Assembly: GCA_938091165.1 (NCBI GenBank)
Contig: CALKNK010000010.1
Coordinates: 1 to 64,000, forward strand
Length of the DNA stretch: 64,000 nt
Direction of reading: 5' to 3'
Source: an uncultured Ilumatobacter sp.
GTDB lineage: Bacteria > Actinomycetota > Acidimicrobiia > Acidimicrobiales > Ilumatobacteraceae
Shown here: positions 9,495-17,854 of the stretch, in pieces
Layout: each line of letters begins with the position of its first letter
Numbering within the stretch: position 1 is the stretch's first letter
Translations under genes and position numbers: made by a program
The notes under the pieces: model-generated
Seen by the model: only the letters and a program-made list of their open reading frames with translations
What the model was told of the DNA's origin: nothing
The model's database searches: none

Positions 9495-9773
9495 TTAAGA
9501 AAGGCTGGGCAAGGCTCGCGCAGTGATCTGGCGTAGATGATTCACAATCATCCAGCCGAACGGCAGCCGTCGCTCGACAGGAACACGGCAGGCCTCGCGG
9601 ACCCGGTATTCGAAGAGCTCGCCTGACTGCGTGGCATCGGAGATCGGCGGGGCCCAGTCCAAGAATGATGGTTCTCGGCCACTCGCGAGCGCGCCCACCG
9701 AGTCGTTCTGAGTGAGCCTGGTGTAATCAAAGGACCGGCCCTCAATCCGACCAATCGGCCGGACGCTGTTCAA
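9495..9773 (-). CDS. Hypothetical small protein, doubtful
   Basis: Open frame of 92 codons from a TTG start at 9773, preceded by AAAGAG as a weak ribosome binding site. The product starts LNSVRPIGRIEGRSFDY and has ordinary amino-acid balance, unlike most shadow frames here. I recognise no family. It could equally be a decayed gene or chance. Confidence 0.22.
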   Translation of the reverse strand: MNSVRPIGRIEGRSFDYTRLTQNDSVGALASGREPSFLDWAPPISDATQSGELFEYRVREACRVPVERRLPFGWMIVNHLRQITARALPSLS

Positions 9774-9832
9774 CTCTTTCGCGCGGAGCGCTTTGCTGCG
9801 CAAACGCCGTTGAGGTCTCAACCGCTGGGTGA

Positions 9833-9867
9833 GTGTGACAGGTTGTGCCCGGCACCACCTGTCACAC
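9833..9867. repeat. Long palindrome, possible terminator or intergenic repeat
   Basis: GTGTGACAGGT at 9833-9843 is the exact reverse complement of 9857-9867. The inner part also pairs (GTGCC with GGCAC, one mismatch before it). The whole element is a near-perfect 35-base hairpin just past the cyclophilin stop. On the plus strand it is followed by only TTT, and on the minus strand by no T-run, so a simple intrinsic terminator is not certain. A dispersed REP-like element is the alternative. Confidence 0.55.
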
Positions 9868-9873
9868 TTTGCG

Positions 9874-10428
9874 TTAGTCCGCTGACTCGGTGATGACGAC
9901 ACTCTGAATCACGACGTCAGTTTTCGGCTTGTCACCACCGCCGGTTGGAACGTTCTGCATTGTGTCGACAATGTCGAGGCCCTTCACAACTTGACCGAAC
10001 AGGCTGTACTGAGGCGGGAGTCCAACACCGGATGCGCCCGACACGATGAAAAACTGCGAGCCGTTAGTGTTTGGCCCAGCATTGGCCATGGCGAGCGAAC
10101 CAACCTGATACTCACGCGGCTTGGGTAACTCATCATCGAACCGATAGCCGGGACCCCCACGACCTGTGCCGGTCGGGTCGCCGCCCTGACACATGAATCC
10201 GTTGATGATGCGGTGAAAAATTACCCCGTCGTAGTAGTGGTTGAGCGCAAGGAACACAAAGTTATTCACGGTCTTGGGAGCCTTGAGTGCATCGAGTGCA
10301 ATCACAATCTCGCCAAGCGAAGTGGTCATCGTGGCCGAGTAGCGCTTGGCCGGGTCGATACCCATCTCGGGCGGAGCAGAGAACTCCTGCTGCTGGGGTG
10401 CGGAACCATCAAAAGGAGGGAAAGACAT
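9874..10428 (-). CDS. Cyclophilin-type peptidyl-prolyl isomerase
   Basis: Cytoplasmic cyclophilin of 184 aa that speeds cis-trans isomerisation of prolyl bonds. The core motifs are present: TVNNFVFLALNHYYDGVIFHRI, where FHR carries the catalytic Arg, then GGDPTGTGRGGPGYRF, LAMANAGPNTNGSQFFI and QYSLFGQV. The typical Trp of the cyclosporin pocket is not obvious. I prefer ATG at 10428; a TTG seven codons upstream is possible. No signal peptide. The gene is divergent from the DksA-like gene. Confidence 0.9.
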   Translation of the reverse strand: MSFPPFDGSAPQQQEFSAPPEMGIDPAKRYSATMTTSLGEIVIALDALKAPKTVNNFVFLALNHYYDGVIFHRIINGFMCQGGDPTGTGRGGPGYRFDDELPKPREYQVGSLAMANAGPNTNGSQFFIVSGASGVGLPPQYSLFGQVVKGLDIVDTMQNVPTGGGDKPKTDVVIQSVVITESAD

Positions 10429-10464
10429 GGCTTGAGACTCTATCGGCAAGCGCAGCGACGCTTG

Positions 10465-10830
10465 GTGCTCAATGAAGACCTGGCGTCAAGCGCGGCTAGC
10501 TTGTTGCGGGTGAACGATCCCTCTGCGCCAGAACCATCAAAGTCTGTAGAGGACTCTGAAGGCCCGGTTGAGCACGCCACTCATGAGGAGCCACCACCGT
10601 CGGCGGTCACAACGAGCCAGCATGACCTCACTTCGGCTGCGCCCGACATCGAAGGTGCGGACTCGCTCGATCTCGCCGCAATCGAACGTGACTTAAATGA
10701 CGTTGAGACTGCACTCGAACGACTGAACGACGGGAACTACTGGACCGACGAGATCACCGGCGAACCTATTGCTGATGACGTACTCGCGGCGCATCCCACC
10801 GCCCGCACTGCCACCCCTAAGCTCGGCTGA
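10465..10830 (+). CDS. DksA/TraR-like protein without zinc-finger cysteines
   Basis: Small acidic protein whose C-terminal third (ALERLNDGNYWTDEITGEPI, then LAAHPTARTA) matches the TraR/DksA fold. That family binds in the RNA polymerase secondary channel. The four zinc-binding Cys of classical DksA are absent: Thr/Asp and Thr stand where the first pair should be, and the second pair is missing. A Glu/Pro-rich disordered stretch comes first. The start is uncertain; GTG at 10465 is my choice, GTG near 10510 is also possible. It ends 11 bases before the ABC1 kinase gene, so it probably heads that operon. Confidence 0.65.
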   Translation: MLNEDLASSAASLLRVNDPSAPEPSKSVEDSEGPVEHATHEEPPPSAVTTSQHDLTSAAPDIEGADSLDLAAIERDLNDVETALERLNDGNYWTDEITGEPIADDVLAAHPTARTATPKLG

Positions 10831-10841
10831 GGACTCGCCTC

Positions 10842-12302
10842 ATGCAGAAAAAAGGTGCCGCTACTCTCGCTGGCCTGCTCGCGCTGGCTACCGGCTTGGC
10901 TACCGCTGCACAAAGGACCGCTAAGAGAGCGAGCGACTCACCGCTGACCAGTCGATTTGCCAGGTCAGCGAAAATTTGGAGAATGTCAGCTCGAAACTCG
11001 ACCCGGTTTGCGGTGTCAAAGGTCCGTGGAATCGCCAGCGACCAGGAGCGACGAGCTGCACTCGATGAACAGTTCGCCATTCAAACCGCCGAAGACGTTG
11101 CTAAGGAGCTCGGTGAAATGAAGGGCGTGCTGATGAAAGCAGGCCAGTTGATCTCGTTCATTTTCGAGGCGCTGCCCGACGAAGCCCAAGAAGCGCTGGC
11201 AACGCTGCAGGCCGACGCCGCCCCGATGGCACCGACCCTTGCTGCCAGTGTCGTCGAAGGAGATCTCGGTCGTCAGCCCGAGCGCATCTTTCGCCAGTGG
11301 ACCGATCTCCCCGTCGCAGCGGCATCAATCGGTCAGGTACATCGCGCCGTCGCTCCAGACGGACGAGTTGTCGCCGTAAAAGTGCAGTACCCCGGCGTGC
11401 ACGAAGCCATCGAGAGTGACCTCGACGCTGCCGAGGTCATGTACGCGATGTTCTCCGCGATGATGCTCAAGGGTCTCGACGTCAACGCGCTCGTCGACGA
11501 ACTGCGCGGACGAATGCGCGAAGAACTTGACTACACCCTCGAAGCAGCCAACGTCAGCGAGTTCGAGGAACGCTTCGCCGGGCATCCCTGGGTGCGCATC
11601 CCCAAACTTGTTCCTGAGTACTCAACGGCGCGTCTCCTCACCACCGAGTGGGTCGAAGGCCTCACGTTCGATGAGTTCCGCAAGAACGAGACCTTTGAAA
11701 CAAAGCAACGTGCAGCCGAAGTCCTATGGAGGTTCGCTCAACGCGCCATTCACCGCTACGGGATCTTCAACGGCGACCCACACCCAGGCAACTACAAGTT
11801 CCACCATGACGGCAGCATCACATTCCTAGACTATGGCTTGGTGAAGCGATGGTCACCGGGTGAATGGGAGGGGTTAAAGCCCACAATGGATGCGATCATC
11901 GTCGACCGCGACCCCGAACTCCTTGTGCGCGAGATGGAAAAGTCTGGCTTCTTGAAGACTGGTCACGGACTAGATGCCGGGCTCGTCTACGACTATGTGG
12001 CCAGCCCGTACACCCCGTATCTCACTGATGAGTTCACCTTCACTCGAGAGTGGATGCGCAACACGCTCGGCACCATCCTCGACGTGCAAGGCCCGCACGC
12101 TCCAGTGATCGAACAGCTCAACCTCCCTCCGAGTTTCGTGATTCTCGATCGCGTCGTCTGGGGTGTCAGCGCAATCCTCGGCAAGCTCGAGGCGCAAGGT
12201 CCGTGGCGGGCCATGCTGCTCGAGTACACAGCAAACAGCGAACCAGCCACCGACATGGGTGCAGCTGAAGCAGCGTGGTGCGCCGGACGCCCGGTGAACT
12301 GA
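10842..12302 (+). CDS. ABC1/UbiB-family atypical kinase
   Basis: Atypical kinase/ATPase of the ABC1 (UbiB/COQ8) family, 486 aa. It carries the diagnostic KxGQ motif (KAGQ, 99-102), the Ala-rich loop AAASIGQVH near 158, VAVKVQYPG with the ATP-binding Lys near 181, NGDPHPGNY near 303 and the metal-binding FLDYG near 324. A hydrophobic Ala-rich segment at about 8-24 may attach it to the membrane. UbiB members support quinone biosynthesis by extracting or organising lipid intermediates. Here it sits directly upstream of two ferritin-like proteins (30-base gap to the first), which is suggestive of a lipid-modifying pathway, though this is inference. Confidence 0.9.
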   Translation: MQKKGAATLAGLLALATGLATAAQRTAKRASDSPLTSRFARSAKIWRMSARNSTRFAVSKVRGIASDQERRAALDEQFAIQTAEDVAKELGEMKGVLMKAGQLISFIFEALPDEAQEALATLQADAAPMAPTLAASVVEGDLGRQPERIFRQWTDLPVAAASIGQVHRAVAPDGRVVAVKVQYPGVHEAIESDLDAAEVMYAMFSAMMLKGLDVNALVDELRGRMREELDYTLEAANVSEFEERFAGHPWVRIPKLVPEYSTARLLTTEWVEGLTFDEFRKNETFETKQRAAEVLWRFAQRAIHRYGIFNGDPHPGNYKFHHDGSITFLDYGLVKRWSPGEWEGLKPTMDAIIVDRDPELLVREMEKSGFLKTGHGLDAGLVYDYVASPYTPYLTDEFTFTREWMRNTLGTILDVQGPHAPVIEQLNLPPSFVILDRVVWGVSAILGKLEAQGPWRAMLLEYTANSEPATDMGAAEAAWCAGRPVN

Positions 12303-12332
12303 CCGGATCACTTGGGTACTACTGTCACCCTC

Positions 12333-13025
12333 ATGGGGGACACCACAACTACTTCAGATGACGAAGCTCCTTCGGGTGCCACCGCTGCGTCAACTGCTCG
12401 AGCGCCATTTGCTCCGTGGGACCGGCGCGACCTGCCAGGCATGTTCAGTGTTGCAGAGACCGCCCGTCGTGTCGGCAATTACAAATGGACCGAAATGAAG
12501 CTATTTGAGGCGTTGGGTGGGTGGATTGCAACCGTTCCCGAGCTCGACATCAAAATGCGTCTCGGAGCCCACTGCTACCATCACGCTTGGCACGCTGACC
12601 TGTGGAATCAGCGGCTTCCCGAACTTCGCGAAATGAAGCCCGAGCGCCTGACGGTGCCAGCCAATGACGCAATCGTGCGTTTCATCGCAGCGATGACCGA
12701 GCCAGAAGCGCCCGAGCTGACCATTGAGAAGCTCGTTGGCGTCTACCGCGTGCTCATCCCGCGCTTCATTTCGGCGTACACGTACCACCGCAACAACACA
12801 AGCGAGATCACCGACGCTCCGACCATCCGCTCGATTAATTTTATCCTGCAGGACGAGTTCGATGACTGGCGCGATGGCGAAATGATGTTGCAGTCCCTAA
12901 TCACCACTCCCGAAGACGTGCAACGCGCGGCCAGTCACCAGGCAAAGCTCGAAACGATCATGGTCGAGGCCGGCGGCATTACCGGGCCCGGCAGCATCGG
13001 CGGCTCATCGTCTGACGACTCCTGA
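12333..13025 (+). CDS. Ferritin-like helical protein, possible di-metal protein
   Basis: 230-aa, mostly helical protein with a disordered Thr/Ser/Ala-rich N-terminus (1-28). Helix residues suggest a ferritin-like carboxylate/His metal site: E54 and E59 in TEMKLFE, a His cluster at H80, H83, H84 and H87 (AHCYHHAWHAD), and an acidic helix QDEFDDWRDGE near 178-188. I do not recognise a named family. It lies between the ABC1 kinase and the DUF455 gene, all forward. ATG at 12333 is chosen over an upstream TTG at 12312. Function unknown; oxygenase, oxidase or scaffold roles are open. Confidence 0.7.
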   Translation: MGDTTTTSDDEAPSGATAASTARAPFAPWDRRDLPGMFSVAETARRVGNYKWTEMKLFEALGGWIATVPELDIKMRLGAHCYHHAWHADLWNQRLPELREMKPERLTVPANDAIVRFIAAMTEPEAPELTIEKLVGVYRVLIPRFISAYTYHRNNTSEITDAPTIRSINFILQDEFDDWRDGEMMLQSLITTPEDVQRAASHQAKLETIMVEAGGITGPGSIGGSSSDDS

Positions 13026-13106
13026 ACCCGTTCGACCAGCACGGCGTACCAATCCGCGGCTACGATCAGGGTTAAGCAGTCTGATCAGACCATCTGGGGG
13101 TTCATC

Positions 13107-13985
13107 ATGCGTCAGTTCTTTCCCGTCGAAGACCTCGCCCGCGACGAGCGGTTCGTGCAGACAAACATGGCTGAGCGGCTCGCCGACACACGAAACCCGA
13201 TGGAGCCTGAGTCAAAACGGAAATCTGCAAAGTCTCGTTCGGCAGGCAATCGCCTGACCCCAGATCGCCCAGATGCGTCTGATCGTGCACGCGGCCTCAT
13301 GCACGGCATCATGGTTGGCGAGATCCAAGCACTTGAAGGTGCTGGCCGCACCGCACACGATTTCGAGGCTGGTGACGGCAGCGGCGACACAATTCCTTTC
13401 GAACTTAAACTTGACATGGCCCGTCAGGCATGGGACGAAGCTCGCCACGTCGAGATCAGCGCCAAGCTTGGTGACTGGATGGGTACTGAGCTCGGTGAGT
13501 TCCAAGAAAACACGGTGCTTTTCGAAGCTGCCTGCTCTAACGATCCAGTACTTCGCCTTGCTGGAGTCAACCGGGCGTTAGAGGGGCTCGCGATCGACGT
13601 CTTCACCCAGATGAAAGAATTTGGTGACTTGGCGGGTGATCCGTATCTCGAGTTCTGCGAGGACTGGATGCTCGCCGACGAGGTAACACACGTCAAGATG
13701 GGCTCGGACTGGTTGCGTAAGGTCACCGAAAAAGACCCCGACCGACGCACGAAAGCACTCGAATTCCAGCAGGTCGTCGACAAGCTCTTCAGCTTTGGGG
13801 GCGCCCGCGGCGACCATGAAGAGAGCAGCTTCAAGTTGGCTCGACGGTTCCGCGAACTTGCTGGCTTCACCGACGACGAGAACGACACGATTAACAAGCT
13901 CGGCGTCGACGCCTTTAACGAGCGCAGCCAGGCAGTGAAACAATCCCAAGACGCCGCTTCTGCGTTCGCCGACGCCTCCTCGTGA
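13107..13985 (+). CDS. DUF455 ferritin-like domain protein
   Basis: 292-aa protein of the DUF455 family in the ferritin-like superfamily. All four metal-binding helices can be traced: GEIQALEGAG (E77), WDEARHVE (E111 and H114), NRALEGLAID (E159) and ADEVTHVKMG (E192 and H195). This is the E, ExxH, E, ExxH pattern of di-iron or Mn/Fe carboxylate enzymes. About 60 charged, probably disordered residues precede the domain. Its stop overlaps the next gene by four bases. The reaction is unknown; hydroxylase, desaturase or demethylase activities occur in related folds. Confidence 0.85.
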   Translation: MRQFFPVEDLARDERFVQTNMAERLADTRNPMEPESKRKSAKSRSAGNRLTPDRPDASDRARGLMHGIMVGEIQALEGAGRTAHDFEAGDGSGDTIPFELKLDMARQAWDEARHVEISAKLGDWMGTELGEFQENTVLFEAACSNDPVLRLAGVNRALEGLAIDVFTQMKEFGDLAGDPYLEFCEDWMLADEVTHVKMGSDWLRKVTEKDPDRRTKALEFQQVVDKLFSFGGARGDHEESSFKLARRFRELAGFTDDENDTINKLGVDAFNERSQAVKQSQDAASAFADASS

Positions 13986-14545
13986 CCGCTCTTGTCGCCG
14001 GGCAGGTCTCGGTCGATCCTGCTGAGTTCACACAGGTCAAATACGATGCCAACGAAATCGCAGCCATCGTTGTCTCACTCGCCGAGACACTCGGGGTTAG
14101 TAATTCGATTTCGCTTGTCGTCGATGAGACGACCCTCTTGGCCAAAATCACGTGCTCGATTGACGCCCCGTCGTCGGATGCCACGATCCTGATCAATGCG
14201 ATGAGCGGAGCCATCGAGAACACCAAACATCTCACGACTCTGGGCATCAATCAAACCCAGACATCGGTTGGCCGGATGTTGCTGCGTGCCCGCGATCGGA
14301 TGCGTGCCGACTTTGCCGGTGCTGGTGCAGATGATGACCTGACTCTGGCCGAGTCCGCCGCGTGGGACACCTACTGCGCTGGACGTCTTGCGCGCGCCGG
14401 CATTGAGATCAATACACAACGTTGGCGCTACAACCATCGCAATCGTTTTGGCTTCAGCAACGCCAGCGATGCAGACTTCGAGCGACTCTGGGCTGCCGAC
14501 GAACTCAGCTGGTCCGAGGTCGTCGCTGGCATTGCCGACATCTAA
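13982..14545 (+). CDS. Conserved-looking hypothetical protein, partner of DUF455
   Basis: 187-aa protein that I cannot assign. The first 80 residues look like mixed strands and helices (KYDANEIAAIVVSLAETLG, then SISLVVDE). The C-terminal half has a helix with LAESAAWDTYCAGRLARAG, followed by an aromatic- and Arg-rich stretch RWRYNHRNRFGF. GTG start overlaps the DUF455 stop (GTGA), so the two products are made together and may form a complex. No signal peptide or membrane segment. Confidence 0.75.
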   Translation: MTALVAGQVSVDPAEFTQVKYDANEIAAIVVSLAETLGVSNSISLVVDETTLLAKITCSIDAPSSDATILINAMSGAIENTKHLTTLGINQTQTSVGRMLLRARDRMRADFAGAGADDDLTLAESAAWDTYCAGRLARAGIEINTQRWRYNHRNRFGFSNASDADFERLWAADELSWSEVVAGIADI

Positions 14546-14589
14546 CTCGCCCTGTCTCTCAGCTTCGACCAATCGTCTATTTTTCCACC

Positions 14590-15582
14590 ATGTCTAGCCA
14601 CACTGCTCGTCGTATCCACACCTCTGATGAGTTCGGTGGCATCGATATTGACGTTATAGATGCCGGTACACCAGGTAATCCTGTCATTGTGCTCGCGCAC
14701 GGCTGGCCCGAAAGTTCCCACTCATGGCGGCATCAGATCGATCCGCTTGTCGCTGCGGGGTATCGCGTTCTCGCGCCTGACCAGCGCGGTTACGCGAGGT
14801 CCTCCGCACCGAGAGATGTCGACGCCTACCGCAGCGACCGCCTCTCAGCTGATCTGATCGCGCTCCTAAACGACATCGAGACCGACACGGCGACATTCGT
14901 CGGTCACGACTGGGGTGCACTCGTGGTGTGGGACTTGGCACGGTTTCACCCCGATCGGGTTGCTGGCGTCGTGAACGTCAGCGTGCCCTATACCCCTTGG
15001 CCGATGCAGCCGACCGAATTATTCAACGCTATTTACGGCGACCGATTCTTTTACATGCTGTACTTCCAACTCCCCCAGTTAGCAGAGAACGAACTCGAGT
15101 CCGATGTCCGTCGTTCATTACGTACGGTGATCTGGGGCGGTTCGGGTGAAACCGCTGCACCGCCGCCGCCCACTAACGAACTGCCGCCGTTGTCCGGAAC
15201 CGGTCTGCTCGACACCTGGGGTGCACCGAGCGGTGCGCCCGACGGGCTCCCCTCTTGGCTGCCCGCAGCGGACTTTGATCGATTCGTCGAGCAGTTCACC
15301 GCTAGTGGATTTTTCGGCCCGATCAGCTGGTACCGCAACCTCGACGCCGACTGGGAGCTGACGAAGGGTCTTCCTGCCCCGCCGATGCCGGTCGCGTTCA
15401 TCGGTGGTGACAAAGACATGGTGATCGCGTACCGAATGGAGTACGTCGAATCGATGGCAACGTCGTTACCGGACTATCGCGGTCACCTGCTGATCGCCGA
15501 TGCCGGCCACTGGACTCAGCAGGAAAAGCCGGCCGAGTTCAACGCTGCGCTGCTTCGTCAACTCGCAGTGTTGACCGACTGA
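14590..15582 (+). CDS. Epoxide-hydrolase-like alpha/beta hydrolase
   Basis: 330-aa soluble epoxide-hydrolase-type enzyme. It has the HGWPESSHSW oxyanion motif (38-47) and DQRGYARSS. The nucleophile elbow GHDWGA places Asp107, rather than Ser, as nucleophile, which is the hallmark of epoxide hydrolases and haloalkane dehalogenases. The acid lies in GGDKD and the His in DAGHWTQQE near the C-terminus. The lid contains Tyr residues (SWYRN) able to polarise an epoxide, favouring epoxide hydrolase over dehalogenase. Start ATG 14590; the longer open frame upstream overlaps the previous gene. Last gene of the cluster. Confidence 0.88.
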   Translation: MSSHTARRIHTSDEFGGIDIDVIDAGTPGNPVIVLAHGWPESSHSWRHQIDPLVAAGYRVLAPDQRGYARSSAPRDVDAYRSDRLSADLIALLNDIETDTATFVGHDWGALVVWDLARFHPDRVAGVVNVSVPYTPWPMQPTELFNAIYGDRFFYMLYFQLPQLAENELESDVRRSLRTVIWGGSGETAAPPPPTNELPPLSGTGLLDTWGAPSGAPDGLPSWLPAADFDRFVEQFTASGFFGPISWYRNLDADWELTKGLPAPPMPVAFIGGDKDMVIAYRMEYVESMATSLPDYRGHLLIADAGHWTQQEKPAEFNAALLRQLAVLTD

Positions 15583-15608
15583 CAGCTGCGCATCTCTCAA
15601 AGTGACCT

Positions 15609-16352
15609 TCAGCGGCTCATCTGTTCGATGCCAGAGGGCCGTTCCGGACATGCAGCGGTGAGCGGCGGACAACACGGTTGGCTCCACCCGAAGTTAGGGA
15701 CTTTTTCGCTCGGTGGCCAGTAGTTGTCGCGGCTGTAGGCCCACCATTCGAACGGGTTGAGGTAGTACGCCGCTGACTCGATGGTGGCGAACAGCCGATC
15801 GCCGCGTTTGCGGCGGTCGGTTGCCCAGCGGATCGCTCCAAATGCACCACCGAGCGCCATCCATCCGACGTAGAGCACCGGATAGCCGGGCCCGAACCAG
15901 CGTGCCTGCCAGACGTGAACGTCTTCGTGATCGGTCACGAGCCGGGCGCGTCGAGCGCGTTCGATGTCACCAGCTTGGGAGATCACATTGCCAAGGGTGA
16001 CGGCGAACCCTTTGCGGACTCGAAATCCACGCCGGTACACATGCCGATTGTGCCGCTCGCTTAGCTCGGGCACGTAGCCCGATGATGGCAGGAGCAGACC
16101 GACACTCTGGGCAACAATGCCAGCACCGGTCATCGGCAGTCCCCAAGTGGAGTCAAGTGTGAACGCCACGAGGCCATCGAAGGATTTCCAATCGTACGTC
16201 TGTCGCCAACCCGAAATGGCGCCATTTAGTCCCCCAATAACCGCAGCAGGAACAGTGACACCAACCACAGACCCGGCTGCGCCGGCGAACATGCCACCGA
16301 GCGCTGTAGCGCCCGCCGCCTCAGCGAGACGACGGGTGCTACCAAAAGACAT
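15609..16352 (-). CDS. Membrane-associated protein with HExxH motif
   Basis: 247-aa protein of unknown family. Gly/Ala-rich hydrophobic stretches at about 12-47 and 75-92 resemble glycine-zipper membrane helices. A third hydrophobic segment follows residue 158. At 142-146 it has HEDVH, a zincin-like HExxH, inside LVTDHEDVHVWQARWFGPGYP. Whether a third ligand exists is unclear; a Glu in TIESAAYYLNPFEWWAYSRD is possible. The C-terminus has CCPP and another Cys. ATG at 16352 is preferred because the frame upstream overlaps the BaxI gene. Could be a membrane peptidase or a non-enzymatic structural protein. Confidence 0.6.
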   Translation of the reverse strand: MSFGSTRRLAEAAGATALGGMFAGAAGSVVGVTVPAAVIGGLNGAISGWRQTYDWKSFDGLVAFTLDSTWGLPMTGAGIVAQSVGLLLPSSGYVPELSERHNRHVYRRGFRVRKGFAVTLGNVISQAGDIERARRARLVTDHEDVHVWQARWFGPGYPVLYVGWMALGGAFGAIRWATDRRKRGDRLFATIESAAYYLNPFEWWAYSRDNYWPPSEKVPNFGWSQPCCPPLTAACPERPSGIEQMSR

Positions 16353-16369
16353 TCTTATCGATATTTTGC

Positions 16370-17206
16370 TCAGCGCGACTGGAGTTTGGACAACAGGCGC
16401 AACATTTCGAGGTAGAGCCAAACGAGAGTCACGAGAAGACCAATGGCAGACACCCACTCGTAGGTCTTTGGCATACCTGCTGCCACACCTTTCTCGACGC
16501 GATCGAAGTCAAGAGCGAGGTTCATGGCCGCCACAACACACACGACGACTGAAAAGCCGATGCCGAACAAACTTGGGCTGTTGATGAAGCTGATTGAGGC
16601 GCCGAACAAGCTCATCAAAAACGAGACGCCGTACAGCACCGCGATGCCGAGAGTCGCGAAAATAATGCTGCGGCGGAATTTGTCGGTGACCTTGATGATC
16701 TGAGTCCGGTAGAGGACAAGCATGACCAGGAAGACCGAGATTGTGGCGCCAACGGCCTGAAGCACGATCCCGTTCTGGAAGGTCTCGTACCCTTTCGAGA
16801 TAGCACCGACGGCAAAGCCATAGCCAAGTGCATAGATTGGACCCAGGAACTTCGCCAGCATCGGCTTGAACGATGACGCGATCACGGCGATGAAGCCGAC
16901 GATAATGCCGATCATTGCCACGGGTGGGAACGAGTATGTCGCTTCACCCGTAGGGGCCGTGCCGCCTGCTGCATTCCAACCAAATGATGCCGAGATGAGC
17001 AACAGAATGAGCAACGAGGCTGTGGCTGTGATTGTACCGTTCACGGTCATCACATTTTTTGACCACGGCGTAGTCGGGCCGTCATTGACAGGGGTGTTGA
17101 GCGGTGATCCTGTGGAAACAGGCGCAGTGTGCCCGCCGCGAACCGGTGCCGCCCATCCTGCAGCATCTCGTTTCATGGTCTCGTCGTTAAAGACTGGATT
17201 AGACAT
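16370..17206 (-). CDS. Bax inhibitor-1/YccA family membrane protein (actinobacterial type)
   Basis: 278-aa integral membrane protein with a 45-residue soluble N-terminus and about seven transmembrane helices from residue 55 to the end. Segment order and phrases such as GPIYALGYGFAVGAISKGYE and MNLALDFDRVEKGVAAGMPKTYEW match the actinobacterial BaxI_1 group. Relatives are pH-sensitive calcium leak channels or modulate membrane proteases; the function here is not known. ATG start. It precedes the HExxH membrane gene on the same strand by only 17 bases. Confidence 0.87.
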   Translation of the reverse strand: MSNPVFNDETMKRDAAGWAAPVRGGHTAPVSTGSPLNTPVNDGPTTPWSKNVMTVNGTITATASLLILLLISASFGWNAAGGTAPTGEATYSFPPVAMIGIIVGFIAVIASSFKPMLAKFLGPIYALGYGFAVGAISKGYETFQNGIVLQAVGATISVFLVMLVLYRTQIIKVTDKFRRSIIFATLGIAVLYGVSFLMSLFGASISFINSPSLFGIGFSVVVCVVAAMNLALDFDRVEKGVAAGMPKTYEWVSAIGLLVTLVWLYLEMLRLLSKLQSR

Positions 17207-17306
17207 GATCTAACCTTATCGGCGTCACGATCTGGACCGCTGTCAGGCTCCGATGCTGCGCACTATCTCACTGTGTCTCGCCGCAGCTGGTTCCACTCCA
17301 GCCAGC

Positions 17307-17678
17307 TCAGCGCAGGTCGTGAGCGCTGGTTGCTTCCCAGAGGTCAATATCGGGCGCTGAGGCCAGCAGCCCCTGGCAGGCATGCGCCATTTCAACCATG
17401 AGTTCGGAGTCAAAGTGCGTTTGTTGCATCTCGTCTGAGTCCCATTTCTGCACGATGAGATGGCGGCCCGGTACTGTGACGCTAGAGCAGAGATCAACGT
17501 TGCGGCAGCCATCTTCCATGCGCGTCAGGACGATGTATTTGGAAAGCACACCGAGCAGCGTTGCATTGTCCGAATCGTTGGGCTTCGCGTCAAAGGTCAA
17601 CGTGACCACGGCAAGCTCGACGTCTGGGTCATCGTCTTGGCCGTTGCTGCTGTCGCCGCCATTCAAGTTGTCGGTCAT
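17307..17678 (-). CDS. Antibiotic-biosynthesis-monooxygenase (ABM) domain protein
   Basis: 123-aa protein with one ABM-type ferredoxin-like fold: VELAVVTLTFDAKP strand, helix, CRNVDLCSSV, RHLIVQKWDSDEMQQTHFDS. An acidic, disordered tail of about 20 residues precedes it. Such proteins act as quinol monooxygenases or as small dimeric enzymes with unknown substrates. ATG at 17678 is preferred over upstream frames that carry no homology. It is divergent from the sigma factor gene. Confidence 0.72.
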   Translation of the reverse strand: MTDNLNGGDSSNGQDDDPDVELAVVTLTFDAKPNDSDNATLLGVLSKYIVLTRMEDGCRNVDLCSSVTVPGRHLIVQKWDSDEMQQTHFDSELMVEMAHACQGLLASAPDIDLWEATSAHDLR

Positions 17679-17854
17679 CGCTCCACTGTGCCTCATTCGC
17701 CGCGCCCGATCGGAAGTGTGCGATTTTGGTGATTCCATCCACGTCAGGTTGGGTGAAGGCCTGCGGTCGGTATCGTGACGTTTGTCTCGGGGGTCGAGGC
17801 GCATAGCACATCGGCCGCTGAAAAAGAACGACTATCAACAAGAGGGAGCCGCCG

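Larger units (their letters stand above)
9167..9873. other. Long spacer with weak coding signal
   Basis: About 700 bases between the MpaB-like gene and the cyclophilin gene. One short reverse ORF (9495-9773) is listed separately. Directly after the MpaB-like stop, the same frame continues open for 27 codons with a CGAKCCG cluster, which may be a relic. A long palindrome ends the region (9833-9867). Confidence 0.35.

Noticed and set aside
14422..14589. Upstream extension of the epoxide-hydrolase frame
   Set aside because: It overlaps the preceding gene in another phase and is Arg-rich. The ATG at 14590 begins the alpha/beta-hydrolase fold.
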